A DNA stretch of 64,000 nucleotides from Caulobacter sp. X (GTDB lineage Bacteria > Pseudomonadota > Alphaproteobacteria > Caulobacterales > Caulobacteraceae). The translations under genes were made by a program, and so were the position numbers. The DNA lies in assembly GCF_002742635.1 (NCBI RefSeq), contig NZ_PEGF01000001.1, positions 310,001 through 374,000 of the forward strand, in the 5' to 3' direction. Shown in pieces: positions 1 to 9,407 of the stretch. The notes beneath the pieces were generated by a model, which saw nothing but the letters and a program-made list of their open reading frames with translations, did no database searches and was not told the origin of the DNA. Position 1 is the first letter of the stretch. Every line of letters starts with the position of its first letter.

Positions 1-905
1 GACGGGTCTGGACGCCCTGGAGCGTCTGGGTCTCGAACGGCGCCGATCCCCGCTGGGCGATCGTCTTTGGCCTGCGGTTGCCGCGCACGATCCTGGCGCT
101 GTTGGTCGGCGGCGCTCTGGGCCTGAGCGGCGCGGCGCTGCAGGGCTACACCCGCAATCCGCTGGCCGATCCGGGCGCGATGGGCGTGTCGTCGGCCGCC
201 GCGATGGGCGCCGTGCTGACGCTCTATCTGGGGACCGCGGCCCAGGCCAGTTGGATCCTGCCGGCCGCGGCCATGGTCGGGGCCGGCCTTGGCGTCGCGG
301 CGCTGCTGGCGCTGGCGGGCGTGACGTCCAGCATCGTCACCTTCATCCTGGCCGGTTTCGTCATCCAGACGGTCTGCACGGCGGGCATTTCGCTGGCTTT
401 GAACCTCGCGCCCAACCCCTGGGCGGTCGACGAGATCGTCAGCTGGGTGATGGGCTCGCTGGCCGACCGCAGCGTCGAGGAGGTGTGCATCGCCGCGCCG
501 GGCATCGTCGCCGGATGTCTCGTCATGCTGACCCAAGGCCGCGCCCTGGACGCGCTCACCTTGGGCGAGCAGGGCGCGCGGTCGCTGGGCGTCAGCCTGA
601 CGCGGACCCGCCTGCTGCTCGCGGTCGGGGTGGCCCTGGCCGTCGGCTCGAGCGTGGCGGTGACGGGCGTCATCGGTTTCGTCGGGCTGATCGTGCCGCA
701 CCTGCTGCGGCCCTGGGTCGGCTCGCGGCCCGGCGCGGTGCTCCTGCCGTCGCTGCTGGGCGGCGCGGCCCTGACGCTGGGCGCCGACATCCTGGTCCGC
801 CTGACCCCGGCCGCCGAGGAGGTCAAGCTGGGCGTCGCCACGGCCGCCCTGGGCGGGCCGTTCTTCCTCTGGATGCTGGTGGCGATGCGCAGGAGGCTGG
901 CGTGA
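1..905 (+). CDS. btuC: FecCD-family ABC transporter permease, probably vitamin B12 (5' end missing)
   Basis: Integral membrane permease of a B12 or siderophore importer. The reading frame is open to the left edge, and residues before the first possible start (TTG at 78) already match the family, for example FGLRLPRT, so the gene begins upstream of the window. Family hallmarks seen are LQGYTRNPLADPG near the beginning and the GFVGLIVPHLLR segment near the C-terminus, in a strongly hydrophobic protein with several membrane spans. Its TGA overlaps the GTG of the ATPase gene. Siderophore permeases look alike; the B12 call rests on the five cobalamin genes that follow in the same operon. Confidence 0.85.
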   Translation, partial: RVWTPWSVWVSNGADPRWAIVFGLRLPRTILALLVGGALGLSGAALQGYTRNPLADPGAMGVSSAAAMGAVLTLYLGTAAQASWILPAAAMVGAGLGVAALLALAGVTSSIVTFILAGFVIQTVCTAGISLALNLAPNPWAVDEIVSWVMGSLADRSVEEVCIAAPGIVAGCLVMLTQGRALDALTLGEQGARSLGVSLTRTRLLLAVGVALAVGSSVAVTGVIGFVGLIVPHLLRPWVGSRPGAVLLPSLLGGAALTLGADILVRLTPAAEEVKLGVATAALGGPFFLWMLVAMRRRLA

Positions 906-1681
906 GCGATGACCTGATCGCCGAGGCGGTGAGCCTGACCCTGGGCGGACGCCCGGTCCTCAACCAAGTCACCGCGCGGTTCCGTAAAGGCGAGCTCGTC
1001 GCGATCGTCGGCCCCAACGGCGCGGGCAAGTCCAGCCTGCTCTCCTGCCTTGCCGGCCTCAGGCGGCCCAGCACGGGCCGCGTGACTCTGAACGACGCCA
1101 TCGTCGCGGACATTCCCGGGCGCGATCGCGCGAAAGCGATGGCCTTCCTGGCTCAATCGCCGGAGATCGCCTGGGACGTCGATGTTCGGACCTTCATCGG
1201 CCTTGGGCGCACGCCGCATCTGGGGGCGTTCGGGCCTAGCGCGGAGGACGCCCTGGCCATCGAGCAGGCGATCGCGACCACCGGGCTAGGCGACTTCGCG
1301 TCGCGCGCCATCACCCGGCTGTCGGGCGGCGAGCGGGCGAGGGCGCTGATCGCCCGCGCGCTGGCGGGCCAGACCGACTGGCTGCTGGCCGACGAGCCTC
1401 TCACAGGTCTTGACCCCCGACACGCCCTGGACACCGTCGGCCTGTTCCGCCGGCTGACGCATGACGAGGGCAAGGGCGTCATCGTCACCTTGCACGACCT
1501 GACCCTGGCCGCGCGCTTCGCCGACCGCGTGCTGCTGCTGGATCGGGGCTGCCTGGTCGCGGACGGCCCGCCGGGCCAGGCCCTGACGCCGCAGGCGCTG
1601 GCCATGGCCTATGGCGTGCGGACCCGCACCCACGCCGGCGCGGCGGGGCCGCTGATCGAGATCCTGCGCCGTGTGGACTAG
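902..1681 (+). CDS. btuD: ABC transporter ATP-binding protein, probably vitamin B12
   Basis: Cytoplasmic ATPase that powers the preceding permease, about 259 aa, the usual size. Walker A is GPNGAGKSS near residue 37, the ABC signature is LSGGE, and Walker B is LLADEP followed by a switch histidine (TLHDL). The GTG start at 902 lies inside the stop of the permease gene, indicating translational coupling. No periplasmic binding protein or outer-membrane receptor is visible here, so these must lie upstream or elsewhere. Substrate is inferred from the cob genes; a haem or siderophore ATPase of this family would look similar. Confidence 0.85.
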   Translation: MSDDLIAEAVSLTLGGRPVLNQVTARFRKGELVAIVGPNGAGKSSLLSCLAGLRRPSTGRVTLNDAIVADIPGRDRAKAMAFLAQSPEIAWDVDVRTFIGLGRTPHLGAFGPSAEDALAIEQAIATTGLGDFASRAITRLSGGERARALIARALAGQTDWLLADEPLTGLDPRHALDTVGLFRRLTHDEGKGVIVTLHDLTLAARFADRVLLLDRGCLVADGPPGQALTPQALAMAYGVRTRTHAGAAGPLIEILRRVD

Positions 1682-2597
1682 CCCGTGGATCGTGCTGGCC
1701 GCGGCCGCCCTGGAAGCCTTGATCGGCTATCCCGAGGCGCTGCACCGGCGCGTTCCCCATCCGGTCGTCTGGATCGGCGCTCTGATCTCGAAGCTGGAGG
1801 CGGCGCTGAACCGCGCGGCCTGGAGCGACGGCGCGCGACGTCTCACAGGCGTTGCGACGCTACTGACGATCATCTTCGTGAGCGGCCTCACAGGTTGGCT
1901 GCTCCAGAGTTTTGGCGGCCCCCTTGTCGTGGCCGTCGTCGGCACGCTGGGCTTGGCGCAACGCAGCCTCTACCAACATGTCGCCGCCGTCCTGAGACCG
2001 CTGCAAGCCGGCGACCTGCCGGCGGCTCGCGAGGCGGTCGGCATGATCGTCGGTCGCGACGTCCAGCGCCTGGAGGCCGGCGAGGTCGCCGCCGCCGCGA
2101 TCGAGAGCCTGGCCGAGAGCTTCAACGACGGCGTGGTCGCGCCGATCTTCTGGTTCGTGGTCGCCGGCCTGCCGGGCCTGTTCGTCCACAAGGCGGTCAA
2201 CACCGCCGACAGCCTGATCGGCCACCGCGAGCCGCGCTGGCGCGCGTTCGGCTGGGCCTCGGCGCGCTTCGACGATCTCTTGAACCTGGCGCCCGCACGG
2301 CTGGCCGGCGCTCTGATCGCACTGGCCGGGCGCGGCGGCTGGTCGGTGATGGTTCGCGATGCGCCCAAGCACGCCTCGCCCAACGCCGGCTGGCCCGAAG
2401 CGGCGATGGCTGGCGCGTTGGGCGTGCGCCTGGGCGGCGCGGCCTGGTACGACGGCGAGCGGACCGAGCGGCCGGTGTTTGGCGATGGCCGGGCCGTCCA
2501 GGTCGACGACCTGTCGCGCGCGCTGCGGATCTACGTGGCGGCCTGCGCGATCCTATGGCTGCTTCTGGCGTGCGGAGGGCTGGCATGGCCGCGTTGA
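1671..2597 (+). CDS. cobD: Adenosylcobinamide-phosphate synthase CobD/CbiB
   Basis: Membrane enzyme that attaches the aminopropanol (or its phosphate) arm to adenosylcobyric acid, the step after CobQ. The 308 aa length is typical. Visible family segments are the N-terminal [10 protein letters not shown], the central [19 protein letters not shown] and [14 protein letters not shown], and a hydrophobic C-terminus. The GTG start at 1671 overlaps the ATPase gene by 11 bp, and the end overlaps cobQ by 13 bp, so the operon is read as one unit. Not to be confused with Salmonella CobD, an L-threonine-phosphate decarboxylase. Confidence 0.95.
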   Translation: MWTSPWIVLAAAALEALIGYPEALHRRVPHPVVWIGALISKLEAALNRAAWSDGARRLTGVATLLTIIFVSGLTGWLLQSFGGPLVVAVVGTLGLAQRSLYQHVAAVLRPLQAGDLPAAREAVGMIVGRDVQRLEAGEVAAAAIESLAESFNDGVVAPIFWFVVAGLPGLFVHKAVNTADSLIGHREPRWRAFGWASARFDDLLNLAPARLAGALIALAGRGGWSVMVRDAPKHASPNAGWPEAAMAGALGVRLGGAAWYDGERTERPVFGDGRAVQVDDLSRALRIYVAACAILWLLLACGGLAWPR

Positions 2598-4045
2598 TGA
2601 TCCAGGGTTGCGGCTCCGACGTCGGCAAGTCGGTGCTGGTGGCGGGCCTCTGCCGTCTGTTCGCCAATCGCGGCCTGACCGTTCGGCCGTTCAAGCCGCA
2701 GAACATGTCCAACAACGCCGCCGTCACCGCCGAGGGCGGCGAGATCGGTCGCGCCCAGGCCCTGCAGGCCATCGCCTGCCGCACCCCGCCCACCGTCGAC
2801 ATGAACCCGGTGCTGCTGAAGCCCCAGAGCGACGTCGGCGCCCAGCTGGTCGTGCGCGGCCGGATGGCGGGGACCTGGAAGGCCAGCGGCTACCAGGCGC
2901 GCAAGGGCGAGCTGCTGGGCGTCGTCGTCGAGAGCTTTCGCCGGCTCGAGGCCGAGAGCGACCTCGTCATCGTCGAAGGGGCGGGAAGCCCGGCCGAGGT
3001 CAACCTGCGGGCCGGCGACATCGCCAATATGGGTTTCGCGCGGGCCGCGGACGTGCCGGTCGTGCTGGTCGGCGACATTGATCGAGGCCACGTGATCGCG
3101 GCTCTGGTCGGCGCCCACGCGGTGCTGGACGAGGGCGACCGCGCCATGGTGCGCGGCTTCCTGATCAACAAGTTCCGAGGCGATCCGGCGCTGTTCCAGG
3201 ACGGACGTCGGATGATCGTCGAGGCGACGGGCTGGCCGGACCTCGGCATGGCCCCGTGGCTGGCGGCGGCGCGGCGGCTGCCGGCCGAGGACGCGGTCGT
3301 GCTGGATGGCGCGTCCCGCCTGGGTGGGCGCAAGGTCCGCATCGTCGTCCCGATGCTGTCGCGCATCGCCAATTTCGACGAGTTCGACGCCTTGCGCGCC
3401 GAACCCGACGTCGATTTCGCCTTCGTTCCGCCCGGCCAGCCGCTGCCGGGCGACGCCGATCTCGTCATCCTGCCAGGGACCAAGGCGACGCTGGCGGACC
3501 TGGTCTTCTTCCGCGCGCAGGGCTGGGACATCGACCTCTTGGCCCACGTCCGGCGCGGCGGGCGGGTGCTGGGCGTCTGCGGCGGCTTGCAGATGCTGGG
3601 CCGGCGCCTGTCCGATCCCGACGGCGTCGAGGGCGCGCCGGCGTCGGCGGAGGGGCTCGGCCTGCTCGACGTCGAGACGGTGATGACCGACCAGAAGACC
3701 CTGCGCCATGTGACCGGCCGGCTGCCGGGCGGCGCGCGCTTCGAGGGCTATGAGATGCATGTCGGCCGCACGGCTGGCGGCCAGCGGCCAATGCTGCGGT
3801 TCGACGACGGCGGCGAGGACGGCGCCATCTCCGCCGACGGCAAGGTGCGCGGCTGCTACGTCCACGGCCTGTTCGACACCGGCGAGGCGCGGGCCGAACT
3901 GCTGGCTGAACTGGGCGCGGCGTCGGATCGCCTGGACCAGTCCGCGCGTGTTGATCAGGCGCTGGACGACATCGCGGCCGCCCTGGAGGCGGCGTTCGAC
4001 ATTCCCGCCTTGGCGGCCATCGCCGGCCTGGAGATCTCCCGATGA
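2585..4045 (+). CDS. cobQ: Cobyric acid synthase CobQ
   Basis: Glutamine-dependent amidotransferase that amidates four side-chain carboxylates of adenosylcobyrinic acid a,c-diamide. About 486 aa. The N-terminal synthetase domain begins with a P-loop-like GCGSDVGKS and [12 protein letters not shown], and carries [12 protein letters not shown]. The C-terminal class I glutaminase-like domain has the nucleophile cysteine in [10 protein letters not shown] near residue 332 and a histidine in CYVHGLFD near residue 427. ATG at 2585 is chosen because family homology begins there; it overlaps the end of cobD. The stop overlaps the cobT start as ATGA. Confidence 0.96.
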   Translation: MAALMIQGCGSDVGKSVLVAGLCRLFANRGLTVRPFKPQNMSNNAAVTAEGGEIGRAQALQAIACRTPPTVDMNPVLLKPQSDVGAQLVVRGRMAGTWKASGYQARKGELLGVVVESFRRLEAESDLVIVEGAGSPAEVNLRAGDIANMGFARAADVPVVLVGDIDRGHVIAALVGAHAVLDEGDRAMVRGFLINKFRGDPALFQDGRRMIVEATGWPDLGMAPWLAAARRLPAEDAVVLDGASRLGGRKVRIVVPMLSRIANFDEFDALRAEPDVDFAFVPPGQPLPGDADLVILPGTKATLADLVFFRAQGWDIDLLAHVRRGGRVLGVCGGLQMLGRRLSDPDGVEGAPASAEGLGLLDVETVMTDQKTLRHVTGRLPGGARFEGYEMHVGRTAGGQRPMLRFDDGGEDGAISADGKVRGCYVHGLFDTGEARAELLAELGAASDRLDQSARVDQALDDIAAALEAAFDIPALAAIAGLEISR

Positions 4046-5073
4046 ACCTGCCCGCTGTCTCTCCGGTCGACCTTGCTGGCGCCGAAGCCCTTCGCGCCCA
4101 GCTCGACGCCAAGGCCAAGCCGCTGGGCGCCCTGGGGCGGATCGAGGATCTGGCCGTGCGGCTGGGCCTGATCGCGGGCGGTCCGCCGCCGACGTTCGAG
4201 CGCGCCTTGTTGCTGGTCTTCGCCGGCGACCACGGCATGAACGCCGAGGGCGTGTCAGCCTATCCCTCGGCCGTCACCCAGGCGATGGTGGCGACCTTCC
4301 TGGCCGGCAAGGCCAGCGCTAACGCTTTCGCCCGCGCCGTCGGGGCGGACCTGCGGGTGGTCGACGCCGGCGTCGATGCGGAGCTGGCGCCGCATCCGGA
4401 GCTGACGAACGCCAAGGTCCGGCGCGGAACCCGCAACGCCGCCGTCGAGCCCGCCTTGACCCTGGCCGAGGCCGAGCAAGCGCTGGCGCGGGGCGCAGAC
4501 ATCGCCCGTCAGGCGCTCGCGGACGGCTTCGAGATCCTCGCCCTGGGCGAGATGGGCATTGGCAACACCGCCTCGGCGGCCCTGCTGATGCATCGCTTGG
4601 CGCCCGCGCCGCTGGCTGAATGCGTTGGCCGAGGGGCAGGCCATGACGAGGCCGGTTTGGCGCGAAAGACCGCCGTGCTGGAGCGGGCCGCCGCCCGTAG
4701 CGCGGCCACCGAGCCGTTGGATGTGCTGGCGCAGTTCGGCGGGCTGGAGATCGCCATGATGGCCGGCGCGATCATCGGCGCGGCCTCGGCCAAGGTTCCT
4801 GTCCTGGTCGACGGCTTCATCGTCTCCGCGGCCGCCCTGGTCGCGATCCGGCTGGTCCCGGAAGCCAAGGACTACTGCGTCTTCTGCCACCGCTCGGCCG
4901 AGCAGGGGCACAGCCGATTGTTGGCGTCGGTCGAGGCGGATCCCCTGCTGGCGCTGGACCTGCGCCTGGGCGAGGGGACGGGCGCCTTGCTGACGCTGCC
5001 GTTGGTGCGGGCCGCCTCGCGCCTGCTGAGCGACGTCGCCAGCCTGGACGACGTGCTGAACGGGCGGCTGTGA
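4042..5073 (+). CDS. cobT: Nicotinate-nucleotide--dimethylbenzimidazole phosphoribosyltransferase CobT
   Basis: Makes alpha-ribazole 5'-phosphate from nicotinate mononucleotide and dimethylbenzimidazole, the lower ligand of B12. 343 aa, normal for the family. Conserved segments include [16 protein letters not shown] near residue 60, [14 protein letters not shown] near residue 170, and the C-terminal LGEGTGALL near residue 310, whose glutamate corresponds to the catalytic base of the Salmonella enzyme. Coupled by a 4-bp overlap to cobQ upstream and by another to cobS downstream. In Pseudomonas nomenclature the same enzyme is CobU. Confidence 0.96.
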   Translation: MNLPAVSPVDLAGAEALRAQLDAKAKPLGALGRIEDLAVRLGLIAGGPPPTFERALLLVFAGDHGMNAEGVSAYPSAVTQAMVATFLAGKASANAFARAVGADLRVVDAGVDAELAPHPELTNAKVRRGTRNAAVEPALTLAEAEQALARGADIARQALADGFEILALGEMGIGNTASAALLMHRLAPAPLAECVGRGAGHDEAGLARKTAVLERAAARSAATEPLDVLAQFGGLEIAMMAGAIIGAASAKVPVLVDGFIVSAAALVAIRLVPEAKDYCVFCHRSAEQGHSRLLASVEADPLLALDLRLGEGTGALLTLPLVRAASRLLSDVASLDDVLNGRL

Positions 5074-5837
5074 CCGTGGGCTGGCTCACGCGCCAGGCGC
5101 GGTTGTTGCTCTGCGCTATCCAGTTCCTGACCCGGATTCCGACGCCCGCGTTGAAGCGGTTCGAGAGCGACTGGATCACGCGAGCCGCGCGCTATTTTCC
5201 TTTGGTTGGACAGGGTGTTGGCGCGATTTCTGCAGGTGTCTTCTTCCTCGGCTTCCAGGTCTGGGGCGCGGGCGTGGCGGCGGTGCTGGCCCTGGGGGTG
5301 GGCCTACTGGTCACGGGCGCCTTCCACGAGGATGGCCTGGCTGACACGGCCGACGGTCTGGGCGGCGGCCAGACGGCGCGGCGTCGCCTTGAGATCATGA
5401 AGGACAGTCGCATTGGGACATATGGCGTCTGCGCCCTTGTCGTCGCCCTGGGCTCGAAGGCGGCGCTGCTGGCGAGTTTCACCGCACAGGTCGGCGCCCT
5501 TGTTCTGGTGGCGGCGCACGGCGTGGGACGGGCCGCGGCGGTCGTCGTCATGCGGACGACGCCTTACGCGCCGTCTGGCGAACCGGGGAAGTGGAAGCCA
5601 ACGCCGATGGGCGTACGGACCGGGGAGGTGATCGCCGCCCTGGTCATCGCGATTTGGCCATTGCTGCTACTGCCCATGCCTGCCGTTGGGCTGGGCTTGG
5701 CGGTGGGGAGTGTCGCGGCGCTGCTTCTGGCGCGGACCTCTATCCGGCTGATCGGCGGCCATACCGGCGACGTGCTGGGCGCGGTCGAGCAGGTGTTCGA
5801 GGTCGGCTTCCTCCTGGGCGTGGCGGCGCTGGCGTGA
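5070..5837 (+). CDS. cobS: Adenosylcobinamide-GDP ribazoletransferase CobS (cobalamin synthase)
   Basis: Integral membrane enzyme that joins adenosylcobinamide-GDP and alpha-ribazole (phosphate), the last assembly step of B12. 255 aa, typical. Signature segments are IQFLTRIPTP at the N-terminus, GAFHEDGLADTADGLGG near residue 83 and KDSRIGTYG near residue 110; the rest is largely hydrophobic. GTG start overlaps the cobT stop by 4 bp and the gene overlaps the following phosphatase-like gene by 4 bp. The GTP-dependent kinase/guanylyltransferase (CobU/CobP) needed just before this step is not in the window and may precede the permease. Confidence 0.95.
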   Translation: MTVGWLTRQARLLLCAIQFLTRIPTPALKRFESDWITRAARYFPLVGQGVGAISAGVFFLGFQVWGAGVAAVLALGVGLLVTGAFHEDGLADTADGLGGGQTARRRLEIMKDSRIGTYGVCALVVALGSKAALLASFTAQVGALVLVAAHGVGRAAAVVVMRTTPYAPSGEPGKWKPTPMGVRTGEVIAALVIAIWPLLLLPMPAVGLGLAVGSVAALLLARTSIRLIGGHTGDVLGAVEQVFEVGFLLGVAALA

Positions 5838-6346
5838 GGCTGATCGTCTGCCCAGGCTCGGCGGTCGAGACGCTGCTGGCGCGCGAGCCTGTCGATCACG
5901 TGCTGACGCTGGCTTCGCCGGACGCCGAGGTGGCCGCACGCGACGTCCCGGCGACCGTGCTGCGCTTCAACGATATTACCGAGCCCCGGCCGGGCCTCAT
6001 CTCGCCAAGCGCCGAAATGATCCGTACGGTCATCACACTAGGTCAGGAACTTCCAGCTGAGGCGACCCTGCTGGTCCACTGCTTCGCCGGCGTCAGCCGT
6101 TCGCCGGCCGCCGCCTATGTCCTGGCGTGCGCGGCGAGCGCGTCGGGCGATGAGGCCTCCATCGCGCAACGTCTTCGCATGGTGTCGCCCAAGGCCACGC
6201 CTAACGCCCTGATGGTCTCTCTGGCCGACCAGATTCTCCATCGCGGCGGCGCCATGAGCGCGGCGATCGCGGCGATCGGTCGGGGCGCCGACGCCTATGA
6301 AGGCGACGTGATCGACTGGACGCTGGGCGGCCCTGCTCGCGCCTAG
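5834..6346 (+). CDS. Dual-specificity/tyrosine phosphatase-like protein at the end of the cobalamin operon
   Basis: 170 aa, starting with GTG inside the stop of cobS, so its translation is coupled to the B12 genes. The CX5R catalytic loop is visible as HCFAGVSRS near residues 82-90, with cysteine nucleophile and arginine in the right places, and an aspartate-containing LRFNDIT segment about 45 residues earlier that could supply the general acid. Cys-based phosphatases of this fold act on phosphoproteins or small phosphorylated molecules. Its position suggests a small-molecule role such as dephosphorylation of alpha-ribazole phosphate or cobalamin phosphate, normally done by the unrelated CobC. 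That is inference; protein phosphatase activity is equally open. Confidence 0.75.
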   Translation: MRLIVCPGSAVETLLAREPVDHVLTLASPDAEVAARDVPATVLRFNDITEPRPGLISPSAEMIRTVITLGQELPAEATLLVHCFAGVSRSPAAAYVLACAASASGDEASIAQRLRMVSPKATPNALMVSLADQILHRGGAMSAAIAAIGRGADAYEGDVIDWTLGGPARA

Positions 6347-6380
6347 GTTCGTCGGTGACGGCGCCCGACCCTAAAATTGA

Positions 6381-6394
6381 TGGGACCGCTAACA
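6381..6394. promoter_or_regulatory. LacI-type operator candidate before the xylan esterase
   Basis: TGGGACCGCTAACA; its reverse complement TGTTAGCGGTCCCA matches a TGGTAGCGCTACCA-type LacI-family palindrome at 11 of 14 positions. It lies about 90 bp before the ATG at 6484, in the 137-bp gap between the cobalamin operon and the esterase. Related sites occur at 16887, 20988 and 33290. No binding evidence. Confidence 0.45.
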
Positions 6395-6483
6395 ATCGCC
6401 GTGACAGGCGCGCCAGATTTTGTAGGAGTAATGCTGAGCCGCGCCACAAGCGGTCGATAACAAGCATTGGGAGCGAGAACGAA

Positions 6484-7425
6484 ATGGGGTTCTTCGGTAA
6501 AAGGACCGGTCGCGCGGGGGCCTTGGCGACGGGCTTGGCGATGGCCTGGCTTATGTCCACGCCCGCCTCGGCGCAGAACGACAAGATGACGCCGATCGCG
6601 ATCCCGGCGCAGCCGAACGCGATCACCCTGAACACCGGACCTCTGCCGGGCGCGACCAATCCGGAGAGCTGGCACAGCCAGTACGGCAGCGTTTTCGCGC
6701 GCAACGTCACGGTCGCGACCCTGACGCCGTTCTTGCCCGATCCCGCCAAGGCCACGGGCGTGGCCGTGATCGTCGCGCCGGGCGGCGGCTTCCGGACCCT
6801 GTCGATGGAGAACGAGGGCTGGGACGTCGCCAAGGCCCTGGCCGACAAGGGCGTCGCCGCCTTCGTCCTGAAGTACCGCCTGAACCAGACGCCGGCCGAC
6901 ATGCCCGGCTTCGAAGCCTCGATGAAGGCGATGTTCTCGGGCGTCGCCCGCGCGCCGCGCATGGACCCACAGTCGGCGGTCACGGCGCTGGCGCCGCAGC
7001 TGGCCGACTCTCGCGCCGCCTTCGCCCTGATCCGCTCGCGAGCGGCCGAGTGGCATGTCGATCCGGACCGTATCGGCATGGTCGGCTTCTCGGCCGGCGC
7101 CATGCTGACCCTGACCACGACCCTGGCGGTCGAGGACGCCAAGCCGGCCTTCATCGGTCTGATCTACGGATCGCTGGCGCCGGCGGCCGTGCCGGCCGAT
7201 GCGCCGCCGATGTTCTTCGCCCTGGCGGCGGATGACCCCCTGTTCGGCAACAGCGGCTTTGGCCTGATCGAGAGCTGGCGCGCGGCCAAGCGGCCTGTCG
7301 AGTTCCACCTCTACGAACAGGGCGGCCACGGCTTTGGCATGTACAAGAAGAAGACCACCAGCACCGGCTGGTTCGACGCCTATGCCAGCTGGATGGCCAT
7401 GCACGGCTACATGAGCAAGAAGTAG
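6484..7425 (+). CDS. Secreted alpha/beta hydrolase, probable acetyl-xylan or hemicellulose esterase
   Basis: 313 aa with a signal peptide ending around STPASAQ. Alpha/beta-hydrolase features: oxyanion segment VIVAPGGGF near residue 100, nucleophile elbow GFSAGA with serine near 202, and a C-terminal histidine in GGHGFGM near 280. This pattern is typical of BD-FAE/dienelactone-hydrolase-like enzymes in xylan loci that remove acetyl groups from xylo-oligosaccharides. ATG at 6484 is preferred over an earlier in-frame codon because it follows a GGGAG motif and begins the signal peptide. It is followed by a perfect bidirectional terminator. Substrate is inferred from the neighbouring xylosidases and arabinofuranosidases. 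Confidence 0.8.
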   Translation: MGFFGKRTGRAGALATGLAMAWLMSTPASAQNDKMTPIAIPAQPNAITLNTGPLPGATNPESWHSQYGSVFARNVTVATLTPFLPDPAKATGVAVIVAPGGGFRTLSMENEGWDVAKALADKGVAAFVLKYRLNQTPADMPGFEASMKAMFSGVARAPRMDPQSAVTALAPQLADSRAAFALIRSRAAEWHVDPDRIGMVGFSAGAMLTLTTTLAVEDAKPAFIGLIYGSLAPAAVPADAPPMFFALAADDPLFGNSGFGLIESWRAAKRPVEFHLYEQGGHGFGMYKKKTTSTGWFDAYASWMAMHGYMSKK

Positions 7426-7432
7426 GGCGCTC

Positions 7433-7463
7433 GCGGCCGCCGCCTGGCTTGGGCGGCGGCCGC
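7433..7463. terminator. Bidirectional terminator hairpin
   Basis: Perfect 12-bp GC stem GCGGCCGCCGCC / GGCGGCGGCCGC with a 7-nt loop, between the convergent ends of the esterase and the SASA-domain acetylesterase genes. There is no strong T-run, but position and stem strength support termination for both strands. Confidence 0.75.
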
Positions 7464-7472
7464 TTCCGGCCT

Positions 7473-9398
7473 TCAGGGCACCGGAACCTCGAACGGGCCG
7501 ACCGGAAGGTCCGCGTCGTCGAACAGATTGACCACCGGGCTTTCGGCCCAGGCGTAACGGACACGGTCCACCGGCTGGCCGTCGCCGCTCAGCATCACCT
7601 TGTCGTCCTGGGCGCGGGCGTTGGCGAAGCGGCAGACGCCGCCGCCGCACAGCTCGAAGCCGATCGCTACCGCGCCGCTGCGCGGGGCGAGGGCGCCCGT
7701 CACATCCTTGAACGTTAGGGTGACGCCGCCGCTGGCGTCGCGAGCCGCCGCAGCGATGCGCGGGCCCGACGGCGCGACCGCTTCGCCATAGGCGATGGCG
7801 CGCATGGCGCGAGCGGCGCGACGGCCGACCTCCTGCTTCTCGCCGGGATGGATGTCTAGCGGATCGCCATGGTCGATGGTGATGACGACGGCGGCGTGGC
7901 CGTCGGCTTCGACGACCCGGCGCTGGACGTCGCGGACCTCAGCCCAGCCATTTTCGACCGGCCGCTTGGCGGTGTCGCCATAGGCCGACAGTTGCACGAT
8001 GGCGAACGGCAGGTTCGGCGTCTCGAACCGGGCGCGCCAGTCCTTCAGCATCGCCGAGAGGCGGCGGTCATAGCCGGGCAGGCCGGTGTCGGACTCGCCC
8101 TGGTACCAGGCCACGCCCGCCAGCCCGACCGGGCCCAGCGGCGCGATCATGCCATTGTAGAGCGTGCCCGCGCCATTGATGTCGTCCCATGGCGAGCGCG
8201 GGGCGTTGGACTTCGAGCGCCCAGCCGGGGCGTAGCGCCAGCCCTGGTCGAGCGGCAGGCTAGTCCCGTCGTCGAACCGGAGTTGCAGGGCATTGGCCGG
8301 ACCCAGCATGCCGCCGTCGGCATAGACGTTGTCGGCGTTGACCAGGATGACGTTGCGGCCCTCGCGCAGGACGCCCGGTTTCAGGCGATACTGGCGCGCG
8401 CGGCCCAGGCTGGTCCCGCCGACCGGCTGGCCGTTGACCCAGGTCCGGTCCGCGTCGTCGATGGCGCCGAGCCCCAGCACCGAGGCCTGACGGGCCTGAT
8501 CGGCGGTCAGGGTCACCTCCGTCTTGAACCAGACCATGCCGAGATAACCCTTCATCTCGGGAAGGCCCCAGCGATTGAACGAGCCGATGACCGGAACAGG
8601 CTTCCATTCGAGGCTAGTATCGTCGCGCCAGGGTTCGCGGCCGTTAGCGAGGCCAGAGGTTTCGCGCCACCAAGCCTCCCACTGACTGGCCACCGCCTTC
8701 TCCGCCGCGGTCGTGTCGCGCGTGTAGAGCGCCAACGTCCTGGCCGGCTCGCCCAGGCCCGCTTGCGCCAGGCCATCGGGCGACAGCCAGGCCGACTGCC
8801 GCGAGCCGCCCCAGCTGGCGTGGATCAGGCCGATCGGGGCCTTGGTCGTCTCGCGCAGGGACTGGCCCATGTAGAAGCAGACCGCCGAGAACTTGCCGAT
8901 CGTCGCCGGCGTCGCGGCCGCCCATACCGGCGGGGCGTCCAGCTTGTCCTGCGGAGCGAAGGCCAGGCGCTTTGGGACGGTCATCAAGCGGATCTGCGGA
9001 TCGCTGGCGCCCCAGATCTGAAAGCTGTTCTGCGACTGCTCGGTCGTCAGCTCCATGTTGCTCTGACCCGAGCATAGGAAGACGTCGCCGATCAGCAGGT
9101 CGTCGAACACTTGCTGGCCGCTGGGCGCCTCGACCAGCAGCCGATAGGGACCGCCGGCGTCCAGCGCGGGCAGGGCGAGGCGGAAGCGTCCAGCCTTGTC
9201 GGCCTGAGCGCTCACCGTCTTGCCGGCGAGGTTGGCCGAGACGGTCTCGCCCGGCAGAGCCTTGCCGGTCAGAACGATCGGCCGGTCGCGTTGCAGGACG
9301 GCGTGGTCGCCCAGCGCGCCATCGAGGGTTGGCGCGGCCGAGGCGGAGGTTGCGAGCGCCAGGATGGCGGCGCTCGCGAGAAGAGCCTGGATATTCAA
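7473..9398 (-). CDS. Secreted sialate O-acetylesterase-type (SASA) esterase
   Basis: 641 aa with a signal peptide ending near residue 22 (TSASAAP). The catalytic serine lies in CSGQSNMEL (Ser113), the block I signature of SGNH/SASA esterases, and the Asp/His pair is probably in DPLDIHPGE near residue 539. Residues about 270-400 look like the beta-sandwich insert common in these proteins. In Bacteroidetes and Caulobacter-type plant polysaccharide loci such enzymes usually deacetylate xylan or other hemicelluloses rather than sialic acid. TTG start at 9398, with AGGAGG six bases upstream. Last gene of the TBDR-halogenase-GH3 operon, 9 bp after the GH3 gene. Confidence 0.85.
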   Translation of the reverse strand: MNIQALLASAAILALATSASAAPTLDGALGDHAVLQRDRPIVLTGKALPGETVSANLAGKTVSAQADKAGRFRLALPALDAGGPYRLLVEAPSGQQVFDDLLIGDVFLCSGQSNMELTTEQSQNSFQIWGASDPQIRLMTVPKRLAFAPQDKLDAPPVWAAATPATIGKFSAVCFYMGQSLRETTKAPIGLIHASWGGSRQSAWLSPDGLAQAGLGEPARTLALYTRDTTAAEKAVASQWEAWWRETSGLANGREPWRDDTSLEWKPVPVIGSFNRWGLPEMKGYLGMVWFKTEVTLTADQARQASVLGLGAIDDADRTWVNGQPVGGTSLGRARQYRLKPGVLREGRNVILVNADNVYADGGMLGPANALQLRFDDGTSLPLDQGWRYAPAGRSKSNAPRSPWDDINGAGTLYNGMIAPLGPVGLAGVAWYQGESDTGLPGYDRRLSAMLKDWRARFETPNLPFAIVQLSAYGDTAKRPVENGWAEVRDVQRRVVEADGHAAVVITIDHGDPLDIHPGEKQEVGRRAARAMRAIAYGEAVAPSGPRIAAAARDASGGVTLTFKDVTGALAPRSGAVAIGFELCGGGVCRFANARAQDDKVMLSGDGQPVDRVRYAWAESPVVNLFDDADLPVGPFEVPVP

Positions 9399-9407
9399 GT
9401 CGTCCTC

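Noticed and set aside
1..900. Cobalamin riboswitch at the start of the operon
   Set aside because: The window opens inside the permease gene, so any leader lies outside; no riboswitch-like conserved box was seen elsewhere in the window.
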